A stretch of DNA of 10,937 nt from contig JAFTXF010000159.1 in the NCBI GenBank assembly GCA_017461685.1, positions 1 to 10,937 on the forward strand, in the 5' to 3' direction. This DNA comes from Lachnospiraceae bacterium (GTDB lineage Bacteria; Bacillota; Clostridia; Lachnospirales; Lachnospiraceae). The notes beneath the pieces were generated by a model that saw nothing but the letters and a program-made list of their open reading frames with translations, had not been told where the DNA came from and did not search any database. Both the position numbers and the translations under genes were made by a program. Positions 1 through 5,249 of the stretch are shown one piece after another (position 1 is the first letter of the stretch; each line of letters opens with the position of its first letter).

Positions 1-1008
1 CTGTCCTGCCTCTGAGATAGCACTTGCATCATACCACTCTGCAGTAGTAGAAGAATAGGTTGGGTTACCGTCTGAAAGCACAACAATAAAAGGTATACGT
101 GTTACTGTCTTGCCATTCACTATAGCCGTAGTTTCTTTTGTTGAGTCCATGAGTAAGCTGGCACCCAGAGCAATACCGGCCTGAATATTGGTACCGCCTT
201 CCTGTGCTTTGCGGTAAGCATTGAGCGTACTCGTCACTTCAACATCTTGCCATTCATACTCCGGTCTGCCCCACCGGTCAGTACCTACCTGTACTCGCTG
301 CCGTTCCGTAGTTGTAATCGTTTCCACTTTCCGTCCGGCCACATATGTACCGTTATCACTGGCTTCACCTTCTGAATTCACTCTCTGCAGATGTGCAGTT
401 GCCGCTTCACCATCATAATGTGCCAAATCAGAAAGTATATTGGCTGCTGCTCCATCGCTGGTTCCATAACCTGAGTCCTCATCAGAGAATGCAACTACTG
501 CAACACGGTTCTGGTCATTTGCAGCCAGCAAGGCAGAAATTGCATCATTTGCTGCACTAATCATATTCTTATAGCGTGGGTCGTTGCTTGGATCTGCCAT
601 ACTGCCTGAAGTATCCAATACGAATACTGCATCAACAGGTACCGGCAGTTTGCTGGACAGACCCGTAGCCTGTGCAGACTGGGACAGAGTCACCAGAAAG
701 TTATTGGTATCCGGTGTAAGACCGCCCATAGATACACCATCCAGTGTATCATTTTCAAAACCGGTGGTGCTGACAGACTTACCCACAGTAATCTTGCCTG
801 CATTAAATGTATCCTGACCGTATATATCAATCGGTCTGTGCAAAGTCTCCGGGTCAGCCACAGTTACGATAGTACCCGGGACAGGCGTACCGGAATCTGC
901 TGCGTATGCCGGAACTGTCGGCATACCGCCCAGAATCATAACCGCCGAAAGCGTAAGCGCAATCAGTCGTTTTCTTTTATCTCTTTGAAACAACTTAAAT
1001 CCTTTCAT
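1..1008 (-). CDS. Secreted VWA-domain surface protein (N-terminal part, runs off window)
   Basis: Open from an ATG at 1008 to the left edge, giving 336 residues of a larger protein. The ribosome site AAGGAG (1015-1020) is 6 nt upstream. Residues 1-36 form a signal peptide: a basic start (KRKR at 11-14), a hydrophobic stretch, and a probable cut after A34-Y35-A36. From about residue 126 a von Willebrand A domain begins with the metal-site motif DTSGS (D132, S134, S136). The other two metal-site parts are GGTN (T273) and SDG (D313), so the metal-dependent adhesion site looks complete. The 137-residue gap between D132 and T273 is about twice the usual length, so an extra arm is inserted around residues 185-265. 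In the family such proteins are wall-anchored or pilus-tip adhesins (RrgA-like); that role is inferred here because any anchor lies outside the window. It follows the LuxR-type regulator on the same strand after 98 bp. Confidence 0.85.
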   Translation of the reverse strand, partial: MKGFKLFQRDKRKRLIALTLSAVMILGGMPTVPAYAADSGTPVPGTIVTVADPETLHRPIDIYGQDTFNAGKITVGKSVSTTGFENDTLDGVSMGGLTPDTNNFLVTLSQSAQATGLSSKLPVPVDAVFVLDTSGSMADPSNDPRYKNMISAANDAISALLAANDQNRVAVVAFSDEDSGYGTSDGAAANILSDLAHYDGEAATAHLQRVNSEGEASDNGTYVAGRKVETITTTERQRVQVGTDRWGRPEYEWQDVEVTSTLNAYRKAQEGGTNIQAGIALGASLLMDSTKETTAIVNGKTVTRIPFIVVLSDGNPTYSSTTAEWYDASAISEAGQ

Positions 1009-1033
1009 TTGTTTCTCCTTTCACCTTTGGTCT

Positions 1034-1048
1034 GTGTAAATGTTACAC
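1034..1048. promoter_or_regulatory. Perfect inverted repeat upstream of the VWA gene, possible operator
   Basis: GTGTAA-N3-TTACAC, two perfect 6-bp arms around a 3-bp centre, lies 26-40 bp before the VWA start codon. Size and symmetry fit a site for a dimeric helix-turn-helix protein such as the LuxR-type product encoded next door. Single half-sites occur in the regulator's own upstream region (TTACAC at 2779-2784, TGTAA at 2809-2813). Binding is inferred. Confidence 0.4.
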
Positions 1049-1062
1049 GCCCATATTCTGTC

Positions 1063-1080
1063 CGGCGCATATAAACGCCG
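1063..1080. repeat. Small GC-rich inverted repeat between regulator and VWA gene
   Basis: CGGCG (1063-1067) and CGCCG (1076-1080) are complementary around an 8-nt AT-rich centre. No T-run follows on the minus strand, so it is not a convincing intrinsic terminator. It may be an operator half, a processing hairpin or chance. Confidence 0.3.
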
Positions 1081-1106
1081 CTATAAATCCATTTACCTTT
1101 TATTAT

Positions 1107-1571
1107 TTATGCTTTCATCTTCTTTGGTTCCAACAGTCCCAGTTCCACTGCCTTCTCTACTGCCTGGTACCTGTTAGAAACCTCCAGCTTTGCGATAATG
1201 TGCTTGCAATGCTTTTTGGCCGTTTCCTCAGCCATGCCGGTAATTTCGGAAATTTCAGCATTGGTTTTATAATCTGACAACAAACGAAGTACCCGCATCT
1301 CTGTGTCGGTCAAAGCCGTCTGCTTCGGAAGCTGACTCTTTAAATATCTCGGATGCAGTGCTGCCGTCTTCTCCGCCATACTGATAAGCTGCTCCAGATA
1401 GAGATCCTTCTGCACACTGCATCGCTTTTTGCGGTAAAGCTTTAATAATTTAAACATCCTCTGACCTTCGTCAGCAAAAATCCGGTCATATCGGTACTGT
1501 CTGGAAAGTTCCAAGGCACTTGCAATATGATCCAAGGCTTCCTCTTCTCTGCCATCAGCGTGGTCACTCAT
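1107..1571 (-). CDS. LuxR-type DNA-binding domain (C-terminal fragment of the regulator)
   Basis: 154 residues if translated from the ATG at 1571. Residues 1-40 (GREEEALDHI... YRYDRIFADEG) are the last TPR-like repeat seen in MalT-type regulators. Residues 86-148 are a LuxR/GerE helix-turn-helix: LTDTEMRVLRLLSDY, then the NAEISEI recognition region, then KLEVSNRYQAVEKAVELGLL. The ATG has no convincing ribosome site; only TTTGGGCC precedes it. Independent translation is therefore doubtful, and the piece is best read as the severed C-terminus of the upstream reading frame. If made alone it could still bind DNA without sensory control. The likely target is the VWA gene that starts about 100 bp downstream. 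Confidence 0.75.
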   Translation of the reverse strand: MSDHADGREEEALDHIASALELSRQYRYDRIFADEGQRMFKLLKLYRKKRCSVQKDLYLEQLISMAEKTAALHPRYLKSQLPKQTALTDTEMRVLRLLSDYKTNAEISEITGMAEETAKKHCKHIIAKLEVSNRYQAVEKAVELGLLEPKKMKA

Positions 1572-1586
1572 GGCCCAAATAATATG

Positions 1587-2585
1587 TCATTCGCAAGTAT
1601 CCATATATCGCCGCCCTGCCTCAAGAAGTGGCAACAGCCTCCTGCAAAGAGCTGTTACCGACAAATACTTGCCTTGTATGATATAGGCTCTCATCTTGAT
1701 CATATATCGGAATAAGTCCAGCATACAGAACTTACTGTATTCATCCGGTGCACCCGTCCTCATCCATCTGGTAACCCCGGCATAATCTCCGTCATACATG
1801 GACGTCCATGCTTCCATAGCATCTATATTAGGCAAATACGCCTCCAATTCTGAGCTCTTAAGCTGCTGCCGCAGATTACTCATCAACGCTTCTATGGATA
1901 CTGCCTGTCCGTTAATGACTAATATGTATATCTCAAATGTTAAGGCTGTAAACAACAGGCGCATATCCTGTACTTCCTTTAAAAGCGGTATATTACTTAC
2001 AATGAGCATTAGTGCTTTATAACAATCGTTACGCCAATACAAAGCCTCCGCCTGGGACAACTCGTAAATAATCTGGGTCTGCTTCGGAAACAGCATTCTT
2101 AACGTTTCCCGCATAGACTCATCCTGCTCCAAAAGTAAATCTGCGTATGGCGTCATATCCCAAGCTCCGTTCAATATACTCGGGCGCCCGGCTGTAAGTA
2201 CATAATTGTCTGACAGTCCCCCTTTTTCCTGAAGCTTTCTTGCTATATCATGCATTTTCTCGTGGGTAATGTTCGGCATCATCAATTCTGCATTCAACTG
2301 ATAGTGACTTCCCTCCGGCATCCTGTCTAAAACAGTCTGTGCGCTTTCTAAATCACCTTGCAGCCCATATATCTGAACCAAACCCTGCATCAATAATGGA
2401 TGTTCGTTCAACTGCTCCTCCGTCAGCTCCAAAAACCACTTTCGATATTCCCAGAGAGCCTGCAGCGTATAAAAAGGACGCCGCATAATGCTTTCCAGAA
2501 TGTTAATCTTTAATGTTGCATCGGAAGCGTGCCTCAAAACCCTGATATTCTGCCTGTCTTCCAAGGATAAATATTTAATTTTCAA
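1587..2585 (-). CDS. MalT-like TPR region of LuxR-family regulator (N-terminal fragment)
   Basis: 332 residues from a TTG start at 2585. That start is chosen because AGGAGG (2594-2599) sits 8 nt before it and no nearby ATG has a site. The protein is rich in paired helices of the TPR type, for example PLLMQGLVQIYGLQGDLESAQTV and LLPLLEAGRRYMD, as in the sensor region of MalT-like regulators. It lacks the N-terminal ATPase of full-length MalT (about 900 residues), like the shorter LuxR regulators of about 490 residues common in Lachnospiraceae. It ends at an in-frame TGA directly before the rest of the last repeats and the DNA-binding domain, so the product would not bind DNA. The signal it senses is unknown. 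Confidence 0.75.
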   Translation of the reverse strand: MKIKYLSLEDRQNIRVLRHASDATLKINILESIMRRPFYTLQALWEYRKWFLELTEEQLNEHPLLMQGLVQIYGLQGDLESAQTVLDRMPEGSHYQLNAELMMPNITHEKMHDIARKLQEKGGLSDNYVLTAGRPSILNGAWDMTPYADLLLEQDESMRETLRMLFPKQTQIIYELSQAEALYWRNDCYKALMLIVSNIPLLKEVQDMRLLFTALTFEIYILVINGQAVSIEALMSNLRQQLKSSELEAYLPNIDAMEAWTSMYDGDYAGVTRWMRTGAPDEYSKFCMLDLFRYMIKMRAYIIQGKYLSVTALCRRLLPLLEAGRRYMDTCE

Positions 2586-2593
2586 AGAACGCT

Positions 2594-2599
2594 CCTCCT
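2594..2599 (-). promoter_or_regulatory. Ribosome binding site fixing the regulator's TTG start
   Basis: AGGAGG, a perfect site, ends 8 nt before the TTG at 2585. It decides the start codon of the LuxR-family regulator. Confidence 0.8.
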
Positions 2600-2615
2600 T
2601 TTTTTGTAAATTGAG

Positions 2616-2631
2616 TGGATTTTAAAGTCCA
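2616..2631. repeat. Near-perfect 16-bp inverted repeat in the regulator leader
   Basis: TGGATTTTAAAGTCCA is symmetric apart from one G:T-type mismatch. It falls roughly 12-27 nt after the predicted transcription start, where a bound protein or mRNA hairpin could affect expression. Confidence 0.4.
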
Positions 2632-2649
2632 TTCCCCACCCTACTTCTC

Positions 2650-2677
2650 ATTATATATATTTTTCGATTTTTGTCTA
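2650..2677 (-). promoter_or_regulatory. Sigma-A type promoter of the LuxR-family regulator
   Basis: On the minus strand TAGACA (2672-2677, 5 of 6 to TTGACA) and a perfect TATAAT (2650-2655) are separated by 16 bp. The predicted leader is about 60 nt. One TTTTCGAT repeat (2661-2668) lies in the spacer. Confidence 0.6.
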
Positions 2678-2775
2678 TACCCCCTAAAGGGTATTGTTTT
2701 TTGGTTTTTCACTTATTTTACGCCTTTTTCGATTATTTTTCAAATTTTCGATTTTATTTTTTTAAGATTTTCGAT
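2661..2775. repeat. Four TTTTCGAT direct repeats in the regulator promoter region
   Basis: Copies start at 2661, 2726, 2745 and 2768, all in one orientation. The last three are spaced 19 and 23 bp, about two helical turns. The sequence around is very AT-rich, but the CG core recurs each time. Possible binding-site array for a regulator. Confidence 0.4.
2677..2694. promoter_or_regulatory. Inverted repeat abutting the regulator's -35 box, possible operator
   Basis: ATACCC-N6-GGGTAT has two perfect 6-bp arms and ends at the -35 box. That is a classic place for an activator or autoregulatory site. The bound protein is unknown. Confidence 0.4.
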
Positions 2776-2870
2776 AAATTACACTCCCTACAGAAAAATG
2801 TAATACAATCTATCTTATTTAAAGTCTCTTCCACCGGGGATGATTCTTTGGAGTTTCTCCATTGCCTCTC

Positions 2871-2888
2871 GCTTTTACGCGTAAAAGC
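2871..2888. promoter_or_regulatory. Perfect 18-bp palindrome, possible operator
   Basis: GCTTTTACGCGTAAAAGC is identical to its own reverse complement. No T-run follows on the minus strand, so it is not a terminator by itself. The half-site TTTTACGC recurs at 2716-2723, just upstream of the regulator promoter, which favours a protein-binding role. Confidence 0.45.
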
Positions 2889-2905
2889 TTTCCTGGTCCA
2901 ATCAC

Positions 2906-2945
2906 GTAAACAGGCAGACAGCTCTCGCCATCTGCCTGTTAAAAA
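2906..2945 (-). terminator. Probable intrinsic terminator of the M18 peptidase operon
   Basis: Perfect 10-bp arms AACAGGCAGA (2909-2918) and TCTGCCTGTT (2931-2940) surround a 12-nt loop, 13 nt past the peptidase stop. The T-tract after the stem on the minus strand is short (GTTTACG), so it may be a weak terminator or an mRNA 3'-end hairpin. Confidence 0.5.
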
Positions 2946-2953
2946 TATTGATT

Positions 2954-4231
2954 TTATCCGCGGTAAAATTCTTTCAGTGCCTTCACCAGATACGCCACGT
3001 CCTTTACTCCCGCTGTCTCTACTGCCGAATGCATCGCCAGCTGAGGCAGCCCGATATCTACACTCGGTACAGATACATGTGCCGTAGAAATATTTCCCAA
3101 AGTAGAACCACCCAGTACGTCGGAATGATTGTAAAATACCTGATAAGGCACCCCGGCCTCCATGCAAAGCTTCTTCATGACACTGCCGGTAAATGCATCG
3201 GAGGTGTACTTCTGATTGCCGGAATATTTAATAACAATGCCCCCGTTTAAAACCGGTCTGTTAGTCACATCAGCCTTCTCAGGATGATTCGGATGCAGCG
3301 CATGGGCATTGTCTGCAGAGATTAAAAAGCTGTCTGCCACTGCCTGCATATAGTCACTTTCCTCACCGCCCAGCGCATACACAATGCGTTTCATGGTACT
3401 GTAAAGGAAATCAGAATCTGCACCCTGTCTGGTTCCGCTTCCCACCTCTTCATTATCCAATACTGCACATACATTGATATAATCTGCAGGCACGCTCTCC
3501 GTCATAGCCTGTAAACTGCCGTAAGCGCATTCCAAATCGTCCAGTCTCGGAGACATAATCATATCCTCACGGGCCCCCAGCACCAGTCCCTTTTGTCTGG
3601 TATACAGGTACAAATCCTGGCCCAGAATATCTTCTGCAGCCACTGAAAGCTTCTCTGCAAGCAGCTCACGCAGCATAGTCTTATCGGCACAAGCAGCCAT
3701 GAGCGGACACATATCCACCTGTGTACTGTATTTCACGCCGTCATTCACTTCCCGGTTCATATGAATGGCAAGATTCGGAATCACCAGCATATCCCGGTCA
3801 AAACAAATCAAATGCTTTTCAAGTCCGTTTGCAGCATTGGTATAAACCCTTCCTGCAATAGACAGCGGTCTGTCAAACCAACTGGACATAATCATACCGC
3901 CATACTTTTCTACATTTAATTTGGTGTAAGCCTGCTCTACGGTAAGCTCCGGCTTCTCCTTTATCTTAAAGGACGGCGAATCACTGTGGGATGCCACCAT
4001 GTGAAAGCCCTTTGCCTCACCTGACGGAATCTGAAAAGCAATGATACTGGAATCGCCACGTACTACAAAATAGCAGCCGCCTCTCTCCACATTAAAGCGT
4101 TTACCCTCTGATAATTCCGTAAAGCCTGCTTTCTCAAGCATAGCCCTTGCAGCGGCTATGGCATGAAAGGGGCTGGGACTCTGTTCAATAAACTGAAAAA
4201 GTCCCTCTATATATATTCCTGATTCGGTCAT
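2954..4231 (-). CDS. M18 family aspartyl aminopeptidase
   Basis: 425 residues, normal for the family. M18 enzymes are cytoplasmic two-metal aminopeptidases that remove N-terminal acidic or neutral residues from peptides. All expected metal-site motifs are visible: HSDSP (H82), the bridging aspartate in SPRLDD (D231), the catalytic pair in LDNEEVGSGT (E261/E262), SADNAH (D307) and AMHS (H401). A further histidine in YNHSD (H369) fits the substrate pocket. The ATG at 4231 is preferred over an in-frame TTG at 4258 because AAGAGGAG lies about 10 nt before the ATG, inside the longer form. It is the last gene of a minus-strand operon, 16 bp after the 58-aa gene, and a hairpin follows. Its metals and exact substrate cannot be told from sequence. 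The family call is firm. Confidence 0.95.
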   Translation of the reverse strand: MTESGIYIEGLFQFIEQSPSPFHAIAAARAMLEKAGFTELSEGKRFNVERGGCYFVVRGDSSIIAFQIPSGEAKGFHMVASHSDSPSFKIKEKPELTVEQAYTKLNVEKYGGMIMSSWFDRPLSIAGRVYTNAANGLEKHLICFDRDMLVIPNLAIHMNREVNDGVKYSTQVDMCPLMAACADKTMLRELLAEKLSVAAEDILGQDLYLYTRQKGLVLGAREDMIMSPRLDDLECAYGSLQAMTESVPADYINVCAVLDNEEVGSGTRQGADSDFLYSTMKRIVYALGGEESDYMQAVADSFLISADNAHALHPNHPEKADVTNRPVLNGGIVIKYSGNQKYTSDAFTGSVMKKLCMEAGVPYQVFYNHSDVLGGSTLGNISTAHVSVPSVDIGLPQLAMHSAVETAGVKDVAYLVKALKEFYRG

Positions 4232-4247
4232 ACTGTAAAAACTCCTC

Positions 4248-4424
4248 TTAATTGTCAATCATCTCATACTCAAGCATTTCATATTTGAGCATGCAGCCCT
4301 CGAAAATCTCTGCCGGAAGCAGTGCTCTGGCAACTAACTTCCAATCACTGTTCGGAGCCTCCACATCCAGAAGATGTGCATAATCTCCGTCAATTTGCAT
4401 CACTTTGTATATTCTGCTGATCAT
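4248..4424 (-). CDS. Small 58-residue protein of unknown function
   Basis: An ATG at 4424 opens a 58-residue frame (MISRIYKVMQIDGDYAHLLD...) ending in TAA at 4248. GAGG (4433-4436) lies 8 nt before the start and overlaps the TGA of the HD gene, so translation is probably coupled. The frame fills the gap between the HD gene and the M18 gene almost exactly, which is the main support for it. The pattern of a short strand, IDGDYA, then ALLPAEIFEGCMLKYE recalls small one-domain proteins of the DUF3006 kind, but the match is loose and is not claimed as identity. No signal peptide or membrane segment is present, and it is acidic at the C-terminus. Probably cytoplasmic. Confidence 0.7.
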   Translation of the reverse strand: MISRIYKVMQIDGDYAHLLDVEAPNSDWKLVARALLPAEIFEGCMLKYEMLEYEMIDN

Positions 4425-4434
4425 ATGTCTGTCC

Positions 4435-4863
4435 TCACGATAATGCCTCTGTTAAAACATCAATAGCCTTGGCACATCTGTCTTCCAAAGAATATGTTCT
4501 AAAGGACATGCGGTTTACACGGATTACATCCATATTGTCCTTTAACTCTGCCAACTTCACTTTTGCAGCCAGAGGATTTAAGGATAAATCTTCAATATAA
4601 TCAAAATATCTGACCTGATTGCCCTTGGTCAAATCCTCTATGGCTCCCAACACCTTCTTAGAAAAGCCTTCTCCCTCCAAGTCAGCAAGGCTGACCTCTG
4701 TATCTTCTACTACATCATGCAGCAATGCCACAATCTGTTCCTCTTCTGTATCCATAGCCTCCATCACACGGTACATGTGCTGTTTATAGGCCTCACCGTT
4801 TTCTACCCTTTTGGAAAACTCTCTTTCTACAATTGATTTTGCTTTTTCTAACAAAATGCTCAT
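4435..4863 (-). CDS. HD-domain hydrolase, RelA/SpoT hydrolase-like single domain
   Basis: 142 residues, a stand-alone HD domain. Visible metal-site residues are H29 (QHMYRV) and H49-D50 in LLHDVVEDT; the following E53-D54 matches the ED motif of (p)ppGpp hydrolases. The fourth ligand is usually the aspartate of KLAD..HN; here the text is KLAELKDNMD, so the position is E106 and the later histidine is D109. Glutamate might still bind metal, or activity may differ. Size resembles the small alarmone hydrolases (MESH1-like) and the many HD proteins annotated as phosphohydrolase in Clostridia; substrate is uncertain. AAAGGA (4872-4877) is 8 nt before the ATG. First gene of the operon that continues to the 58-aa protein and the M18 peptidase. 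Confidence 0.85.
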   Translation of the reverse strand: MSILLEKAKSIVEREFSKRVENGEAYKQHMYRVMEAMDTEEEQIVALLHDVVEDTEVSLADLEGEGFSKKVLGAIEDLTKGNQVRYFDYIEDLSLNPLAAKVKLAELKDNMDVIRVNRMSFRTYSLEDRCAKAIDVLTEALS

Positions 4864-4898
4864 TCATACCATCCTTTCCGGAAAAAATCCTTTTTTTA

Positions 4899-4927
4899 AT
4901 CATAACACAAAATATTCATTAGTACAA
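4899..4927 (-). promoter_or_regulatory. Sigma-A promoter of the HD/58-aa/M18 operon
   Basis: TTGTAC (4922-4927) and TATGAT (4899-4904) are 17 bp apart on the minus strand. A TG one base before the -10 box makes it an extended -10. The predicted leader is about 30 nt before the ATG at 4863. Confidence 0.7.
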
Positions 4928-4942
4928 TTCTTTCTTCACCTC

Positions 4943-4971
4943 TTGATTTTATGTGCCAAAAACTGTAGACT
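4943..4971 (+). promoter_or_regulatory. Possible promoter of the small membrane protein
   Basis: TTGATT (4943-4948) and TAGACT (4966-4971) are 17 bp apart, each 4 of 6 to consensus. It lies about 55 bp before the start codon at 5026. Weak match but correctly placed. Confidence 0.3.
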
Positions 4972-5025
4972 ATTAATTAATATAGGCTTTAGGCCAAATT
5001 TATCCCTTCAGAAAGGAATTTTATC

Positions 5026-5223
5026 ATGAAATCAAGACGAATTCTTGCTATCCTGGCCATTATAATTCTGGCAGGCATGTACCTTGCTACTCTTATCATG
5101 GCATTTGTAAGCTTCCCTGGCTCTGAGCGCATTTTCGGCGGTCTGGTACTGTTAGATATCGCTTTGCCTATCTTTTTGTGGATACTTATTTATGTGCATA
5201 AACGCTTCAGCAACAAAGAATAG
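5026..5223 (+). CDS. Small two-helix membrane protein, function unknown
   Basis: 65 residues. AAAGGA (5012-5017) lies 8 nt before the ATG, which supports translation. Positive residues (KSRR at 2-5) precede a hydrophobic helix at about 6-29; a short polar turn PGSERIFGG follows, then a second helix at about 37-57 and a basic tail (HKRFSNKE). By the positive-inside rule both ends face the cytoplasm. There are no catalytic or binding motifs and I do not recognise a family. It stands alone on the plus strand between two minus-strand operons and is followed at once by a hairpin, so it is likely a single-gene transcript. Confidence 0.75.
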   Translation: MKSRRILAILAIIILAGMYLATLIMAFVSFPGSERIFGGLVLLDIALPIFLWILIYVHKRFSNKE

Positions 5224-5249
5224 TACCGGGATTAATAATACTCCCGGTA
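5224..5249. terminator. Hairpin between convergent genes, possible two-way terminator
   Basis: Perfect 8-bp arms TACCGGGA (5224-5231) and TCCCGGTA (5242-5249) with a 10-nt loop lie directly after the small membrane gene. The stop codon of the opposing TPR-like gene is in the loop. T-tracts on both sides are short (TATTCTT and CTATTCTTTG), so efficiency is uncertain. Confidence 0.5.

Larger units (their letters stand above)
1107..2585 (-). pseudogene. LuxR/MalT-like transcriptional regulator interrupted by in-frame TGA
   Basis: The two reading frames at 1587-2585 and 1107-1571 are in the same phase. The only interruption is one TGA at 1587-1589. Reading through it gives about 491 residues: a helical TPR-like region followed by a LuxR-type DNA-binding domain, the normal order for this regulator class. 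The text around the stop, MDTCE-stop-HIIWAM...GREEEAL, continues the MalT-like repeat signature without loss or gain of residues. This argues for a point nonsense mutation, or a sequence error, rather than two separate genes. There is no homopolymer at the site, so slippage or phase variation is unlikely. If real, the DNA-binding domain is cut from its sensor region. Confidence 0.7.
2586..2953. other. 368-bp non-coding regulatory stretch
   Basis: No credible gene is seen on either strand between the regulator and the M18 peptidase; open frames here are antisense extensions without ribosome sites. The left part (2600-2780) is AT-rich and carries the regulator promoter with its inverted and direct repeats. 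The right part (2870-2940) holds an 18-bp perfect palindrome and a terminator hairpin. Between 2781 and 2870 nothing convincing was found. Confidence 0.6.

Noticed and set aside
1570..1589. TGA as selenocysteine codon in the regulator, with a small GCCAT/ATGGC hairpin downstream
   Set aside because: The hairpin has a long loop and short stem and does not look like a bacterial SECIS; transcription regulators of this class have no redox cysteine here.
2754..3167. 137-residue open frame on the minus strand
   Set aside because: It overlaps the M18 peptidase C-terminus in another frame, has odd Arg/Ser-rich composition and no ribosome site.
4972..5000. GGCTTTAGGCC and ATTAATTAAT symmetry between the HD and membrane-protein genes
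   Set aside because: Arms are only 3-4 bp or pure AT; too weak to call a site.
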